Origin: Bacteroidota bacterium
GTDB lineage: Bacteria; Bacteroidota; Bacteroidia; Cytophagales; Cyclobacteriaceae
Assembly: GCA_018267135.1 (NCBI GenBank)
Contig: JAFDZA010000014.1
Coordinates: forward strand, 372,001-436,000
Direction of reading: 5' to 3'
Length of the DNA: 64,000 nt
Shown: positions 39,795-51,043 of the stretch, piece after piece
Numbering within the stretch: the first letter of the stretch is position 1
Layout: each line of letters opens with the position of its first letter
Position numbers and translations under genes: made by a program
The notes under the pieces: generated by a model
Told to the model about the DNA's origin: nothing
Databases searched by the model: none
The model's input: the letters and a program-made list of their open reading frames with translations, nothing else

Positions 39795-40358
39795 TTATTG
39801 AAAAGCGGCTATCGCCCTGTAAAACTGGCCAGATGAAATACCAATTTTCTTGGCTATATCTTTTACAGCCCCTAAGTTTTTTAGGTCTTCTATCCCCAAA
39901 CGGGTTGTGTATTTTTCATTCGTGCTACTAATTAGCACCACCTTGCTCTGTTGTAATTCACTTTTAAGAGCCGTGTAGCCAGATGCAGCCACATCAGGCC
40001 GTTGCTTTTTAGCAATTTCAGACGAAACCGGATCGGTCTCATCAAATATGATTGAACCACTCTTAGGGGTTTCATCAGCCAAAGTGGAGTATAGCAGTTT
40101 ATCGGCAAGAGGTAATTCGCTGAAAATCAGAATATGGTGCTGATAGGCCGAAAGAGCATTGGTATCTCCAGGTTCGATAATCATAATAGGACTATCGTCA
40201 AACCTTTCTGCCGCAGGGCTAGAGACACTATATTTTCTATTATTATATTTCAAAACAAACAAGATAATTTGTAGTATGCGGGTACGGTTTTTTCCCAGTA
40301 CAAGGATGCGCTGTTGGTCAAGGCTTTGCTGATAAATACCTAAAGAACTTGTTTGCAT
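39795..40358 (-). CDS. Uncharacterised protein, perhaps related to Mur ligase N-terminal region
   Basis: The ATG at 40358 (MQTSSLGIYQ) gives 187 residues, preferable to the 212-residue frame. The segment RILVLGKNRTRILQIILFVL resembles the nucleotide-loop strand of Mur ligases (GTNGKT-type) but lacks a proper Walker A. IIEPGDTNALSAYQHHILIF fits a Rossmann-like order. The C-terminal end has a helix-turn-helix look (IAKKIGISSGQFYRAI). Function unknown. It is divergent from dnaB across about 165 bp. Confidence 0.7.
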   Translation of the reverse strand: MQTSSLGIYQQSLDQQRILVLGKNRTRILQIILFVLKYNNRKYSVSSPAAERFDDSPIMIIEPGDTNALSAYQHHILIFSELPLADKLLYSTLADETPKSGSIIFDETDPVSSEIAKKQRPDVAASGYTALKSELQQSKVVLISSTNEKYTTRLGIEDLKNLGAVKDIAKKIGISSGQFYRAIAAFQ

Positions 40359-40525
40359 GGTCAGCAAAGTAAAACAAAATCTGTAAAGTTTTAAAATCGA
40401 ATTTGTTTGGAGTTGCTTGAATTTTATCCACAAAAAAATGTTATTCCTTTGTTAAAGCGTGTCAACAAATACGGAGTTAGGTTTGTTGCCTACAAATCAG
40501 CAACTCAGTACAACAACCACGAAGT

Positions 40526-42046
40526 ATGGAGCAAAGATCAACGCCTACGAGGCTAAGTTCTGCGATAAGCGGAGCAGGCAAATCCCGGTTACTTGCCAGA
40601 GATATCTCTGAAAGCCTGGGCAAATTGCCGCCTCAGGCGCCTGATCTGGAGGAAGCCATCTTGGGGGCCCTGATGCTTGAAAAAAATGCGCTCACTTCGG
40701 TGGTTGAGTTTTTAAGACCTGAACATTTTTATTCTGATCAACATAAAGAAATTTATACGGCCATTATAGATTTATTTAAGTCTTCTGAACCGGTCGATAT
40801 GCGCACGGTGGTGGCACAATTACGAAAAAATGGAAAACTGGAAGTAGTAGGTGGCGCTTATTATGTAGCCGAACTAACTTCTAAGGTAAGTTCGGCCGCC
40901 AACATAGAGTACCACGCCCGCATCATTATTGAGATGGCTATTAAACGCGAGCTAATTCAAATTGCATCGCAAGTTCACCACGATGCGTATGAAGACACGA
41001 CTGATGTTTTTGACCTTCTGGATAAGACGGAGTCATCTATTTTTAAAATATCAGACTCTAACCTGCGCAAGAACTACGACACGATGAAGTCGTTAATGTA
41101 TCGCGCCATAAAAGAGTTGCAGGAAAAGAAAGACCACAAAACGGGGCTAACCGGTGTGCCGAGTGGTTTCTCTAGATTGGATCGTGTTACATCGGGCTGG
41201 CAGAAATCAGATTTAGTAATTATTGCTGCCCGGCCGGGTATGGGTAAAACCGCCTTTATCGTTTCGGCCCTTCGCAACGCAGCCGTTGATTTTAATTTTC
41301 CGGTGGCCATCTTTTCGCTCGAAATGGCCTCGCTACAATTAGTAAACCGGCTTATTTCGGCCGAAGCCGAATTAGAATCTGAAAAAATTAAAAAAGGAGA
41401 CCTGAAAAGCTTTGAATGGGAACAATTAGTACACAAAACCAACCGGCTTACCTCAGCCCCAATATTTATTGATGATACCCCCGCTTTGTCTATTTTAGAA
41501 CTGAGGGCCAAGTGCCGTAGGTTAAAGGCGGAGCACAATGTGCAGATGATTGTAATAGACTACCTGCAATTGATGAAAGGTGAGGACGGAGGGAATCGTG
41601 AACAGGAAATTGCTTCTATTTCCAGAGCCTTGAAAGGAATCGCCAAAGAACTGAACGTGCCGGTTATTGCACTATCGCAATTAAGCCGCGGGGTAGAAAC
41701 CCGGGGAGGCGATAAACGCCCGCAACTTTCCGATTTAAGAGAATCGGGTTCAATCGAACAAGATGCAGACATAGTGATGTTTTTATACCGGCCCGAATAC
41801 TATAAAATTACAGAATACGAAGATGGCACTCCCTCGCAGGGGGTAGCCGAGGTAATCATTGCCAAGCATCGAAACGGTTCGCTTGAGAATGTAAGGTTAA
41901 AATTTATAGGCAAGTACACCAAGTTTGCCGATTACGATTCGCCTGATGGATTTACGGCTCTGAGCAACATTCAAAGCCGTATTAACACACAACGTAACGA
42001 ACCGCCTTCTTTACCGCCAGACGGAGACGAACCTCCTCCATTTTAA
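40526..42046 (+). CDS. dnaB: Replicative DNA helicase DnaB
   Basis: Hexameric 5'-3' helicase at the replication fork. The N-terminal domain (about 30-135; PPQAPDLEEAILGALML) binds primase, and the RecA-like domain has Walker A ARPGMGKTAF (about 235-244), the Walker B VIDYLQLM (about 342-349), and the LSQLSRGVETRG arginine-finger region. The 506 residues end in a short, acidic/Pro-rich tail. There is no intein. It is in a single-gene unit. Confidence 0.97.
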   Translation: MEQRSTPTRLSSAISGAGKSRLLARDISESLGKLPPQAPDLEEAILGALMLEKNALTSVVEFLRPEHFYSDQHKEIYTAIIDLFKSSEPVDMRTVVAQLRKNGKLEVVGGAYYVAELTSKVSSAANIEYHARIIIEMAIKRELIQIASQVHHDAYEDTTDVFDLLDKTESSIFKISDSNLRKNYDTMKSLMYRAIKELQEKKDHKTGLTGVPSGFSRLDRVTSGWQKSDLVIIAARPGMGKTAFIVSALRNAAVDFNFPVAIFSLEMASLQLVNRLISAEAELESEKIKKGDLKSFEWEQLVHKTNRLTSAPIFIDDTPALSILELRAKCRRLKAEHNVQMIVIDYLQLMKGEDGGNREQEIASISRALKGIAKELNVPVIALSQLSRGVETRGGDKRPQLSDLRESGSIEQDADIVMFLYRPEYYKITEYEDGTPSQGVAEVIIAKHRNGSLENVRLKFIGKYTKFADYDSPDGFTALSNIQSRINTQRNEPPSLPPDGDEPPPF

Positions 42047-42128
42047 TAACTACTCTCAAAATTTTGATTTCGTGCATGGCACTAATTACAATATTTTGTA
42101 ATTTGAAATTTGTAACTGCAAAATAAAC

Positions 42129-43121
42129 ATGAAAGCCCTTGTCCTCACTTCACCCGGAGTAATAGAAATGAAAGAAGTGCCGCTGCCGGTACTTACTACA
42201 GGCCGGGCATTAGTGAAAATAAAGGCGGTAGCCTTAAACAGGCGAGACGACTGGATACGTGAGGGGAAATACCCCAACATTAAAACAGGTATGGTGATGG
42301 GCTCGGATGGAGCCGGCATAGTGGAGCAAGTTTTTGATGAGGCTCACAAAGAATGGATAGGAAAGGAAATTGTAATTAATCCCAACATAGAGTGGGGTGC
42401 CAATCCCGAAGTACAATCAGCAAAATATACCATTTTGGGTATGCCCGTAGATGGTACGTTTGCCGACTATATTTCGATACCTGTAGACAGGCTACATCAT
42501 AAGCCTTTTCACCTCGATTTGCTACAGGCCGCATCGCTGCCTTTGTGTGGCCTCACAGCCTTTCGGGCCTTATTTAGAAAAGGAGAATTACAAGCCGGAC
42601 AAAATGTATTGATCTCGGGTTTTGGCGGAGGTGTAGCTCAGTTTGCTTTCCATTTTGCCAAAGCCGCAGGAGCCAATGTGTACGTAACATCTGGCAGCGA
42701 CAGCAAACTAGAGAAGGCAATGAAATTAGGGGCAAAGGGCGGCTACAATTATAAAAATCAAACCAAATATGAAGACCTTTGGAAAACGAAGGGCGGTTTT
42801 GATTTGATTATTGATAGCGCGGGAGGAGACCAGATTAATAATTTTATTAAAATACTGCGAGCCTCCGGCAAAATAGTTTTTTACGGGGCTACCAACGGAG
42901 TGCCTGCCAAGTTAGATCTTTACCGGATGTTTTGGAATCAGCTTTCTCTGCTGGGTTCTACTATGGGCAATGATCAGGAGTTTGATGAAATGCTGGCCTT
43001 TGTGAGTAAACACCAGATCAGGCCGGTGGTAGATTCTATTCGCCCTTTTTCAAAATTGGCTGAATCGTTTGGCGATATAGCCAAGCCTAATAAAATAGGC
43101 AAGATTGTTTTTCAGGTATAA
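42129..43121 (+). CDS. Zinc-independent quinone oxidoreductase-type dehydrogenase (MDR superfamily)
   Basis: A 330-residue medium-chain reductase with a Rossmann domain (GFGGGVAQFAFHFAKAAGANV, about residues 160-180) and the catalytic-domain start VALNRRDDWIREGKYP. No structural zinc Cys cluster is present, so it is closest to quinone oxidoreductase or enoyl reductase relatives using NADPH. The substrate is unknown. Its stop and the stop of the convergent TPR-like gene are 3 nt apart. Confidence 0.9.
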   Translation: MKALVLTSPGVIEMKEVPLPVLTTGRALVKIKAVALNRRDDWIREGKYPNIKTGMVMGSDGAGIVEQVFDEAHKEWIGKEIVINPNIEWGANPEVQSAKYTILGMPVDGTFADYISIPVDRLHHKPFHLDLLQAASLPLCGLTAFRALFRKGELQAGQNVLISGFGGGVAQFAFHFAKAAGANVYVTSGSDSKLEKAMKLGAKGGYNYKNQTKYEDLWKTKGGFDLIIDSAGGDQINNFIKILRASGKIVFYGATNGVPAKLDLYRMFWNQLSLLGSTMGNDQEFDEMLAFVSKHQIRPVVDSIRPFSKLAESFGDIAKPNKIGKIVFQV

Positions 43122-43124
43122 TTT

Positions 43125-43436
43125 TCAGGCTATTTCATCGAGTAGCGATCTTAGTTCATTTACAGCCTTTGTATTTTTTTGTCGGCCGGCCTCCACGACT
43201 CCAGCTTCAATAATTTGCACGGCTTTATCCGTCATATTCAGGCTTATCTTCAGCCATGCCGCCTGGTAGTAGGCAGGGACATAAGCAGGAAATTTTTTTA
43301 GTAAAAGATCAAAAATTTGATCTGCTTTTGCCGAGTCGGTCTTCATCCATTCTAAAGCCAAAGCGTAATGGTTGAAAGGATCCTCAGCGTCTTCAGATAC
43401 AAATTGGATCAATGCTTTCAGGCGTTCAGAATTCAT
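43125..43436 (-). CDS. Small TPR-like protein
   Basis: A 103-residue, all-helical protein with two or three tetratricopeptide-like helix pairs (DPFNHYALALEW, FPAYVPAYYQAAWLKI). No signal peptide. Likely a small protein-interaction module; no specific partner is visible. It is divergent from etfB across 73 bp. Confidence 0.8.
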   Translation of the reverse strand: MNSERLKALIQFVSEDAEDPFNHYALALEWMKTDSAKADQIFDLLLKKFPAYVPAYYQAAWLKISLNMTDKAVQIIEAGVVEAGRQKNTKAVNELRSLLDEIA

Positions 43437-43509
43437 TGCTTACAATTCGTTTTTCTTCTGGTTAATCATTAATCTTGTGCAGAAATATAATTCATATTCG
43501 AGATTCTTT

Positions 43510-44241
43510 ATGAAAATTTTAGTCTGCATTTCGCACGTTCCCGACACCACCTCAAAAATTGCTTTTACCGATAACAACACCAAACTGGAGACCAGTGGTG
43601 TTCAGTACATTATCGGGCCTTATGATGATTACGCTTTGGCACGGGCCGTTGAACTCAAAGAGAGTTCGGGGGCTTCTATTACCGTATTAAACGTAGGATT
43701 GGCAGAGACAGAGCCTACTATTCGCAAAGCATTGGCTATCGGAGCCGATGAGGCCATTAGGGTAAATGCGTTTCCTACCGATTCGCTATTTGTGGCGACT
43801 CAGATAGCTGAGCAGGCCAAAAATTATGACCTTATTTTGATGGGACGAGAGTCTATTGACTTTAACAGCGGAGTGGTACACGCCATGGTAGGCGAAATAC
43901 TCGGGATACCCTCCGTTTCGCCTGTGATGAAATTAGATATTGATGGAACCAAGGTAACCATGACCAAAGAAATAGAAGGAGGGAAGGAGCAAGTAGAATC
44001 CAATTTACCCCTCGTAGCCGGATGCCAGGAACCCATTGCCGAATGGAAGATACCTAATATGCGCGGTATTATGTCGGCCCGCACCAAGCCGCTCAAAATA
44101 GTAGAACCTAAAGGCATAGAGGCAATTTCGATCAATAAAAAATTTGAACTCCCGGCACCTAAAAGTGCTGTAAAAATGATTAGTGCAGACAACGTGGTGG
44201 AGTTGGTAACCCGGCTGAAAACCGAAGCCAAAGTACTTTAA
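43510..44241 (+). CDS. etfB: Electron transfer flavoprotein beta subunit
   Basis: With EtfA accepts electrons from acyl-CoA and other dehydrogenases. The natural start is the ATG at 43510 (MKILVCISHVPDT), not the longer frame from 43372, which overlaps the neighbouring gene. The 243-residue protein has the beta-subunit signatures near residue 115-130 (GRESIDFNSGVVHAMVGE) and AMP-binding segments; CQEPIAEWKIPNMRGIMSARTKP is typical of ETF beta. It is 53 nt from etfA. Confidence 0.95.
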   Translation: MKILVCISHVPDTTSKIAFTDNNTKLETSGVQYIIGPYDDYALARAVELKESSGASITVLNVGLAETEPTIRKALAIGADEAIRVNAFPTDSLFVATQIAEQAKNYDLILMGRESIDFNSGVVHAMVGEILGIPSVSPVMKLDIDGTKVTMTKEIEGGKEQVESNLPLVAGCQEPIAEWKIPNMRGIMSARTKPLKIVEPKGIEAISINKKFELPAPKSAVKMISADNVVELVTRLKTEAKVL

Positions 44242-44294
44242 GATTTAATAAAGAGATAGAGATTACATAGCGAACATATTAATTACGAATTGGC

Positions 44295-45248
44295 ATGAAC
44301 ATATTAGTTTTTCTTGAAACCTCAGAAGGCAAAATAAAAAAGACATCGCTTGAAGCAATGGCCTATGCGCACGGCATGAATGGAGTAACTACTGCCATTG
44401 TGTTGGGCAAAGCAGATGCGGGAGATCTCCAGACCTTGGGAAAATACGGAGCCGCTAAGGTACTTCATGCAGCCGATACCAAACTGGATGAGCCCATTAT
44501 TCAGGTTTATTCGTCTGTGTTGGCTCATGCTATGCAAGACGAAAAGGCAGATGTTCTTTTACTGGCTAACTCCTCGTTAGGTACCCCGGTGGCGGCTAAG
44601 GTAGCCATCAAACTGGGAGCCAGTTTTGCCAGTAATGTAACCGAACTGCCAGATACTTCTTCCGGATTTACGGTAAAACGTAGTATATACACCGGCAAAG
44701 CTTTTGCTTTCGTAGAGTTGACAGGTGCAAAGAAGGTGATCACTCTAAAAAAGAATGCAGCCGAACTAAAAGAAACAGGCGGAAATGCCCCGGTAGTAAA
44801 TTATACTGTCCCTTTGAATGAAGCAGACTTCAATACCAAAATACTTAAAACCGAGAAGGCAACGGGCGATATATTATTACCTGAAGCCGAAATTGTGGTA
44901 TCGGGTGGGCGAGGGATGAAAGGCCCCGAGCATTGGGGCATCTTAGAAGACTTGGCTAAAGCACTGCATGCGGCTACCGGTTGCAGTAAGCCGGTTAGCG
45001 ATATGGGCTGGAGACCGCACCACGAGCACGTAGGCCAGACCGGTGTAAAAGTAGCCCCTCAGCTATACATTGCGGTAGGCATTTCAGGAGCCATACAACA
45101 TCTGGCCGGAGTTAATTCCTCTAAATGTATTGTTGTGATTAATAAAGATGCCGATGCGCCTTTTTTTAAAGCAGCCGACTACGGAATAGTGGGCGATGCC
45201 TTTGAAGTAGTGCCCAAATTAACCCAAGCAATTTTAGCCTCAAAATGA
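44295..45248 (+). CDS. etfA: Electron transfer flavoprotein alpha subunit
   Basis: Carries the FAD. The C-terminal FAD domain shows GGRGMKG near residue 205, [16 protein letters not shown] (about 232-247), and the signature [16 protein letters not shown] (about 256-271). At 317 residues it is full length. It is in operon with etfB. The ETF pair fits fatty-acid or amino-acid oxidation feeding the quinone pool; an ETF:quinone oxidoreductase is not in this window. Confidence 0.96.
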   Translation: MNILVFLETSEGKIKKTSLEAMAYAHGMNGVTTAIVLGKADAGDLQTLGKYGAAKVLHAADTKLDEPIIQVYSSVLAHAMQDEKADVLLLANSSLGTPVAAKVAIKLGASFASNVTELPDTSSGFTVKRSIYTGKAFAFVELTGAKKVITLKKNAAELKETGGNAPVVNYTVPLNEADFNTKILKTEKATGDILLPEAEIVVSGGRGMKGPEHWGILEDLAKALHAATGCSKPVSDMGWRPHHEHVGQTGVKVAPQLYIAVGISGAIQHLAGVNSSKCIVVINKDADAPFFKAADYGIVGDAFEVVPKLTQAILASK

Positions 45249-45314
45249 CAGGGGGTATTTGCAAGTCAGAAAATAAAGTTCAATTTTTACCTAAATAGAT
45301 CTTTAACTGACCCA

Positions 45315-45938
45315 GTGGCACAAAAAAAAATTAAGCTTGAAATATTAGGTCTTTCTTCCAGTCAATCGCAAACCGGATCTTTCGCTCTTGTATTGGGCGA
45401 AACCCCCGGCAATAGACGCTTGCCCATTATCATTGGTATGTTCGAGGCACAAGCTATTGCCATTGAAATTGAAAAGATTATGCCTAACCGGCCGATGACG
45501 CACGATCTATTTAAGTCATTTGCCAACCATTTCCATTTTCTGGTGGAAGAGATTGTTATTTCCGATTTGAAGGAAGGTGTTTTCTTTGCCAAGATTATAT
45601 GCAATGATGGAGTAAAAAGAACTGAAATTGATGCGCGCCCTTCCGATGCTATTGCCATCGGGCTCCGTTTTGATTCCCCTATCTTTACTTACGAAACTAT
45701 CTTAGCCGAAGCAGGAATTGTACTAACCGACCAGGAGGAAGAAGAGAAGGAAAAAGAAAAAGAAAAAACGGTAAAACCTGAGAGGGCCAGAGTAAAAAAA
45801 GAAGCCTCTTCAAAAAGCACGGAAGATTATAAAACATTTTCAACCGATAAATTGCGCGAACTCTTGAAAGAAGCTATTGATAAAGAGGACTATGAGCGCG
45901 CAGCCAAGATCAGGGATGAACTCGGAAAAAGAAATTGA
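45315..45938 (+). CDS. Bifunctional-nuclease-family protein with C-terminal UVR motif
   Basis: Residues 1 to about 140 match the BFN/DUF151 fold (IKLEILGLSSSQSQ, LPIIIGMFEAQAIAIEIE, RPSDAIAIGLR). A charged Lys/Glu linker (about 140-170) leads to a UvrB/UvrC interaction motif at the end (LRELLKEAIDKEDYERAAKIRDEL, about 180-203). Some DUF151 proteins have reported RNase/DNase activity; the UVR motif is usually a protein-contact helix hairpin. Start is GTG at 45315. It follows etfA by 66 nt. Confidence 0.88.
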   Translation: MAQKKIKLEILGLSSSQSQTGSFALVLGETPGNRRLPIIIGMFEAQAIAIEIEKIMPNRPMTHDLFKSFANHFHFLVEEIVISDLKEGVFFAKIICNDGVKRTEIDARPSDAIAIGLRFDSPIFTYETILAEAGIVLTDQEEEEKEKEKEKTVKPERARVKKEASSKSTEDYKTFSTDKLRELLKEAIDKEDYERAAKIRDELGKRN

Positions 45939-45960
45939 CCGCTGCTAATCCACCAAGGAA

Positions 45961-47196
45961 TTGACCTCCATTCGTTTCCGCCTAACCCTCATGAATTTCC
46001 TCGAATTTTTTGTTTGGGGCTCATGGCTTATTTCATTAGGCGGGTACATGATTATCTCTCTAAAGTTTACCGGAGCGCAAGTGGGAAGCATTTATGGCAC
46101 CATGGGAGTAGCCTCTCTTTTTATGCCCGCCCTGCTGGGCATTGTAGCAGATCGGTGGATTAATGCCGAAAGGGTACTGGGAGTATGCCATCTCATCGGT
46201 GCTTGCATGCTCTTGTGGGCCTCTACCGTAAAAGATGCCGGTACTATGTATGTGGTAATGTTATTAAACTCAATGGTTTATATGCCCACTATAGCCCTTA
46301 ATAATGCGGTATCATACAGCGTATTAAAGAAAGCCGAATTGGATGTAGTAAAAATTTTTCCGCCCATCCGGGTATGGGGTACAGTGGGTTTTATTGCCGC
46401 CATGTGGGTAATAGATTGGCAACAATGGACCTTGAGCCCATTACAATTGTATGTAAGCGCAGGGGCGGGTTTTTTTCTGGGCCTGTATGCCTTTACTATG
46501 CCAGCTTGCCCACCGGTAAAAAATTCTGCCAAGCAAAAAAACCTTCTGTCTTCGCTGGGATTAGATGCATTTGTTCTTTTTAAAAGGAAAAAAATGGCCG
46601 TCTTTTTCATTTTTGCCATGTTGCTGGGAGCGGCCCTGCAAATTACCAACACTTTTGGCGGAACATTTTTGGAAGATTTTAAACACGATTATGCTGAATC
46701 TTTTGGGGTAAAGCATCCTAATCTTTTGCTTTCTATTTCGCAAATCTCCGAAACGTTGTTTATCCTTACCATCCCATTTTTTCTTACCCGATTTGGAATT
46801 AAACGGGTTATGCTCATCAGCATATTTGCCTGGGTATTTCGCTTCGGTTTTTTTGCTATTGGTAATCCCGGCAACGGATTAATTCTTCTGGTCCTTTCTA
46901 TGATTATTTACGGCATGGCCTTCGATTTTTTTAATATCTCAGGTTCACTTTTCGTAGAGCAGGAAGCGGACAAACGCATTATGGCCAGCGCACAAGGTTT
47001 GTTTATGCTGATGACCAACGGAGTAGGAGCCTTTTTTGGCGGTATGTTGAGCGGGCTGGTAGTAGATTATTTCACAACAAATGGTGTTCGAAATTGGCCA
47101 AGCATTTGGTACAGTTTTGCCGGATACGCTTTATTGCTCGGAATAATATTCCCGTTTGTTTTTAGTGATACAACCCGGCAAAAAACAGAACTTTAA
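45961..47196 (+). CDS. Nucleoside:H+ symporter-type transporter (NupG family, MFS)
   Basis: A 411-residue, twelve-helix inner-membrane permease. The N-terminus MNFLEFFVWGSWLISLGGYM (about 11-30) closely resembles NupG/XapB nucleoside transporters. The start is probably the TTG at 45961, since NupG has about ten residues before that block; the ATG at 45991 is an alternative. It likely imports nucleosides for salvage. It follows the BFN-like gene by 22 nt, possibly as a co-transcript. Confidence 0.88.
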   Translation: MTSIRFRLTLMNFLEFFVWGSWLISLGGYMIISLKFTGAQVGSIYGTMGVASLFMPALLGIVADRWINAERVLGVCHLIGACMLLWASTVKDAGTMYVVMLLNSMVYMPTIALNNAVSYSVLKKAELDVVKIFPPIRVWGTVGFIAAMWVIDWQQWTLSPLQLYVSAGAGFFLGLYAFTMPACPPVKNSAKQKNLLSSLGLDAFVLFKRKKMAVFFIFAMLLGAALQITNTFGGTFLEDFKHDYAESFGVKHPNLLLSISQISETLFILTIPFFLTRFGIKRVMLISIFAWVFRFGFFAIGNPGNGLILLVLSMIIYGMAFDFFNISGSLFVEQEADKRIMASAQGLFMLMTNGVGAFFGGMLSGLVVDYFTTNGVRNWPSIWYSFAGYALLLGIIFPFVFSDTTRQKTEL

Positions 47197-47306
47197 TCTC
47201 TTGTTTTGTTTTACCTGAGTTTAGATTGTCTATTTTAGTGCCATAAACGGGCTTATTATTACCATCATAATAAAACTATCAAAGAAGTTTTATAAATAAT
47301 TGATTA

Positions 47307-48116
47307 CTACAAACTCCAAAGAGTAATGAAAAAAAGTATGGCTCGATAAACCTCGAGTGCCATTTTTAAGAAAACGATCATCAGGAAAGATTTTAGAACT
47401 AACCAAATGCCTTGTTGCCGATAAAATATTTTTCCGGAACGAATCAGAAAATAGAGGTTAGTAGTTACGAAGATGCCGGTAAGTGTGTACTCATTTAAGA
47501 ATTTTCCCAGCCCCATGCTGGCTAAAAGAGTAAGTAACAGGGCGTTAATTAATAAATTATAGCAGGCTAACTCAACTACATAATCAATATGATCCGTAAA
47601 GAACCTACCAGTTTTACGATACAATATGTTTAGAGGCAAAGAGCCTAACACTACAAAAATCATTACCATCAGTTTAGCCAAGCTGGTAGTTTTTATGTTG
47701 TACAACAAACTGAATGAAGATAGGTTTACATCCATTCGTTGCATTTTTAATACGATTAAATTTCCATACCAATGCCCCAGCGGAGTGAGCAATTGGGTAT
47801 TGAGTGAAGCATTAAATAGTTGAATAACCGGAAAGAAAAAATACACCAGATTTAACACTAAAAAGAAAGATAACGGGTTTAAATAACGAACCCGTCTGCC
47901 CTCCACAAATTCAGTGGCCAAAAAACCGGGTTTACTTACTACAAACCAGATTGATTTAATGATAGAAGAATCGGCAAACGTAATTGAAATCAGAAATGTA
48001 TTGAGAAAATGCCTAAAAGACCGATCTCGTGCTACTAATACCTTCTCGCCACATTGGTTACAATAGTTTCCGGTAAATTTATTTCCACAACTTTTGCAAG
48101 TATGAAGAGCATCCAT
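47307..48116 (-). CDS. DUF3667-family membrane protein with zinc ribbon
   Basis: A 269-residue protein with an N-terminal four-Cys zinc ribbon (CKSCGNKFTGNYCNQCGEKV, residues 7-26), a cytosolic linker (VARDRSFRHF) and about five membrane helices after residue 80. This ribbon-plus-membrane layout is typical of DUF3667 proteins, common in Bacteroidota and of unknown function. The 110 nt between the transporter and this gene contain an AT-rich weak hairpin only. Confidence 0.88.
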   Translation of the reverse strand: MDALHTCKSCGNKFTGNYCNQCGEKVLVARDRSFRHFLNTFLISITFADSSIIKSIWFVVSKPGFLATEFVEGRRVRYLNPLSFFLVLNLVYFFFPVIQLFNASLNTQLLTPLGHWYGNLIVLKMQRMDVNLSSFSLLYNIKTTSLAKLMVMIFVVLGSLPLNILYRKTGRFFTDHIDYVVELACYNLLINALLLTLLASMGLGKFLNEYTLTGIFVTTNLYFLIRSGKIFYRQQGIWLVLKSFLMIVFLKMALEVYRAILFFITLWSL

Positions 48117-48173
48117 TCGGCAAAAGTAAGGAGATGGCAGAAGTGTTTGTGTAACGATGCGAAAATATCATGG

Positions 48174-48716
48174 TTAAGACTTTTTGGGCAACAATTGTTT
48201 CAATAGTTTTTTTCCACGCGAGCGAAACCCGGCACTTCCAAAAGGAAGATTATCTTCTATAAGGGGAATAAGTTCATGTTTCAGTTCTGGAATTTCTTGC
48301 GCAAGATTAGCCAGTACGGTCATAGAAAATACACGCACTGCTATTGCTTCTTTTTTGTTAGATAGAAAACGTAAACATAAATCTACCGTAGTGCCCTGAT
48401 ACTTTTTGGGAATATCTATAAACTGGAAAAACCGCATCACATTTCTTTTTACAGCATCCGGTGCGCCCTTTTGGCCGGTAAACTTCAAAATAGTTTTTAA
48501 GTGAGGGGTAATCAATTCAGGATGGTTTTGAATGCAGTAGCTTAAAGGCCAGGCCGCACGCTGGGTAATGCGGTAAGGGCCCGCCAAAAACACATTTACC
48601 AGTTCAGCTAAACGGGCGGCATCATTCCCCACATATTGTACGATTCGGGTGCATTGCTCTTTTGAATGTTCTTTAAGCAATTCTTTTGATAGGTTAATTT
48701 TCTGTAAATAACTCAT
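48174..48716 (-). CDS. HEAT-like repeat protein
   Basis: A 180-residue, all-helical protein with ARM/HEAT-like pairs (RITQRAAWPLSYCIQNHPELI, AVRVFSMTVLANLAQEIPELKHEL). The C-terminus is very basic (RSRGKKLLKQLLPKKS). No catalytic motif. Probably a scaffold or nucleic-acid-associated protein. It is 57 nt upstream of the DUF3667 gene on the same strand. Confidence 0.8.
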   Translation of the reverse strand: MSYLQKINLSKELLKEHSKEQCTRIVQYVGNDAARLAELVNVFLAGPYRITQRAAWPLSYCIQNHPELITPHLKTILKFTGQKGAPDAVKRNVMRFFQFIDIPKKYQGTTVDLCLRFLSNKKEAIAVRVFSMTVLANLAQEIPELKHELIPLIEDNLPFGSAGFRSRGKKLLKQLLPKKS

Positions 48717-48780
48717 TGAAAATTAGGATATATATGGTGAATTAGTTTAACTTTAAATTCAAATAAAAAAAGATGGAGAT

Positions 48781-48867
48781 ATGTTGCTAATTTTTACCAT
48801 CACGGCCACTGCATTTTTTCAGATAGGTCTGTGCTTGTTTGCCTGCCACGCCAAACAATATAAATAA
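48781..48867 (+). CDS. Possible 28-residue hydrophobic small protein
   Basis: A small frame inside the 358-nt gap before gyrB encodes a peptide with one hydrophobic stretch (LLIFTITATAFFQIGLCLF) and a short polar end (HAKQYK), as for a single-span membrane peptide. GGAG lies 5 nt upstream of the ATG, and a near -7 box (TAACTTTA, 48748-48755) precedes it. A hairpin (48871-48880 with 48886-48895, one mismatch) follows. No homologue is known to me; a chance frame is quite possible. Otherwise the gap is AT-rich without recognisable genes. Confidence 0.2.
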   Translation: MLLIFTITATAFFQIGLCLFACHAKQYK

Positions 48868-49047
48868 CCCAACCCAAGACACGAAGTCTTTGGTTTAAGC
48901 AGTTATCTAAACTCGCTGAAAGTAAAAGTATTTTTTATTTTTTAGGAAAAGAGCCTCCTCTCATAGACTATCTTTCTAATGGAGTAAAACAAAGAAAATA
49001 TATTTTATAAACCAGTAAAATATACCCAAAGTCCTTTTGAAAAACAG

Positions 49048-49055
49048 TATTTTTG
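49048..49055 (+). promoter_or_regulatory. Bacteroidota-type -7 element for gyrB
   Basis: TATTTTTG is a full TAnnTTTG match. Transcription from near 49061 would leave a leader of about 14 nt before the gyrB ATG. No -33 TTG is seen at the usual spacing, so confidence is moderate. Confidence 0.45.
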
Positions 49056-49056
49056 A

Positions 49057-51036
<1,980 letters not shown>

Positions 51037-51043
51037 GCCGCTA

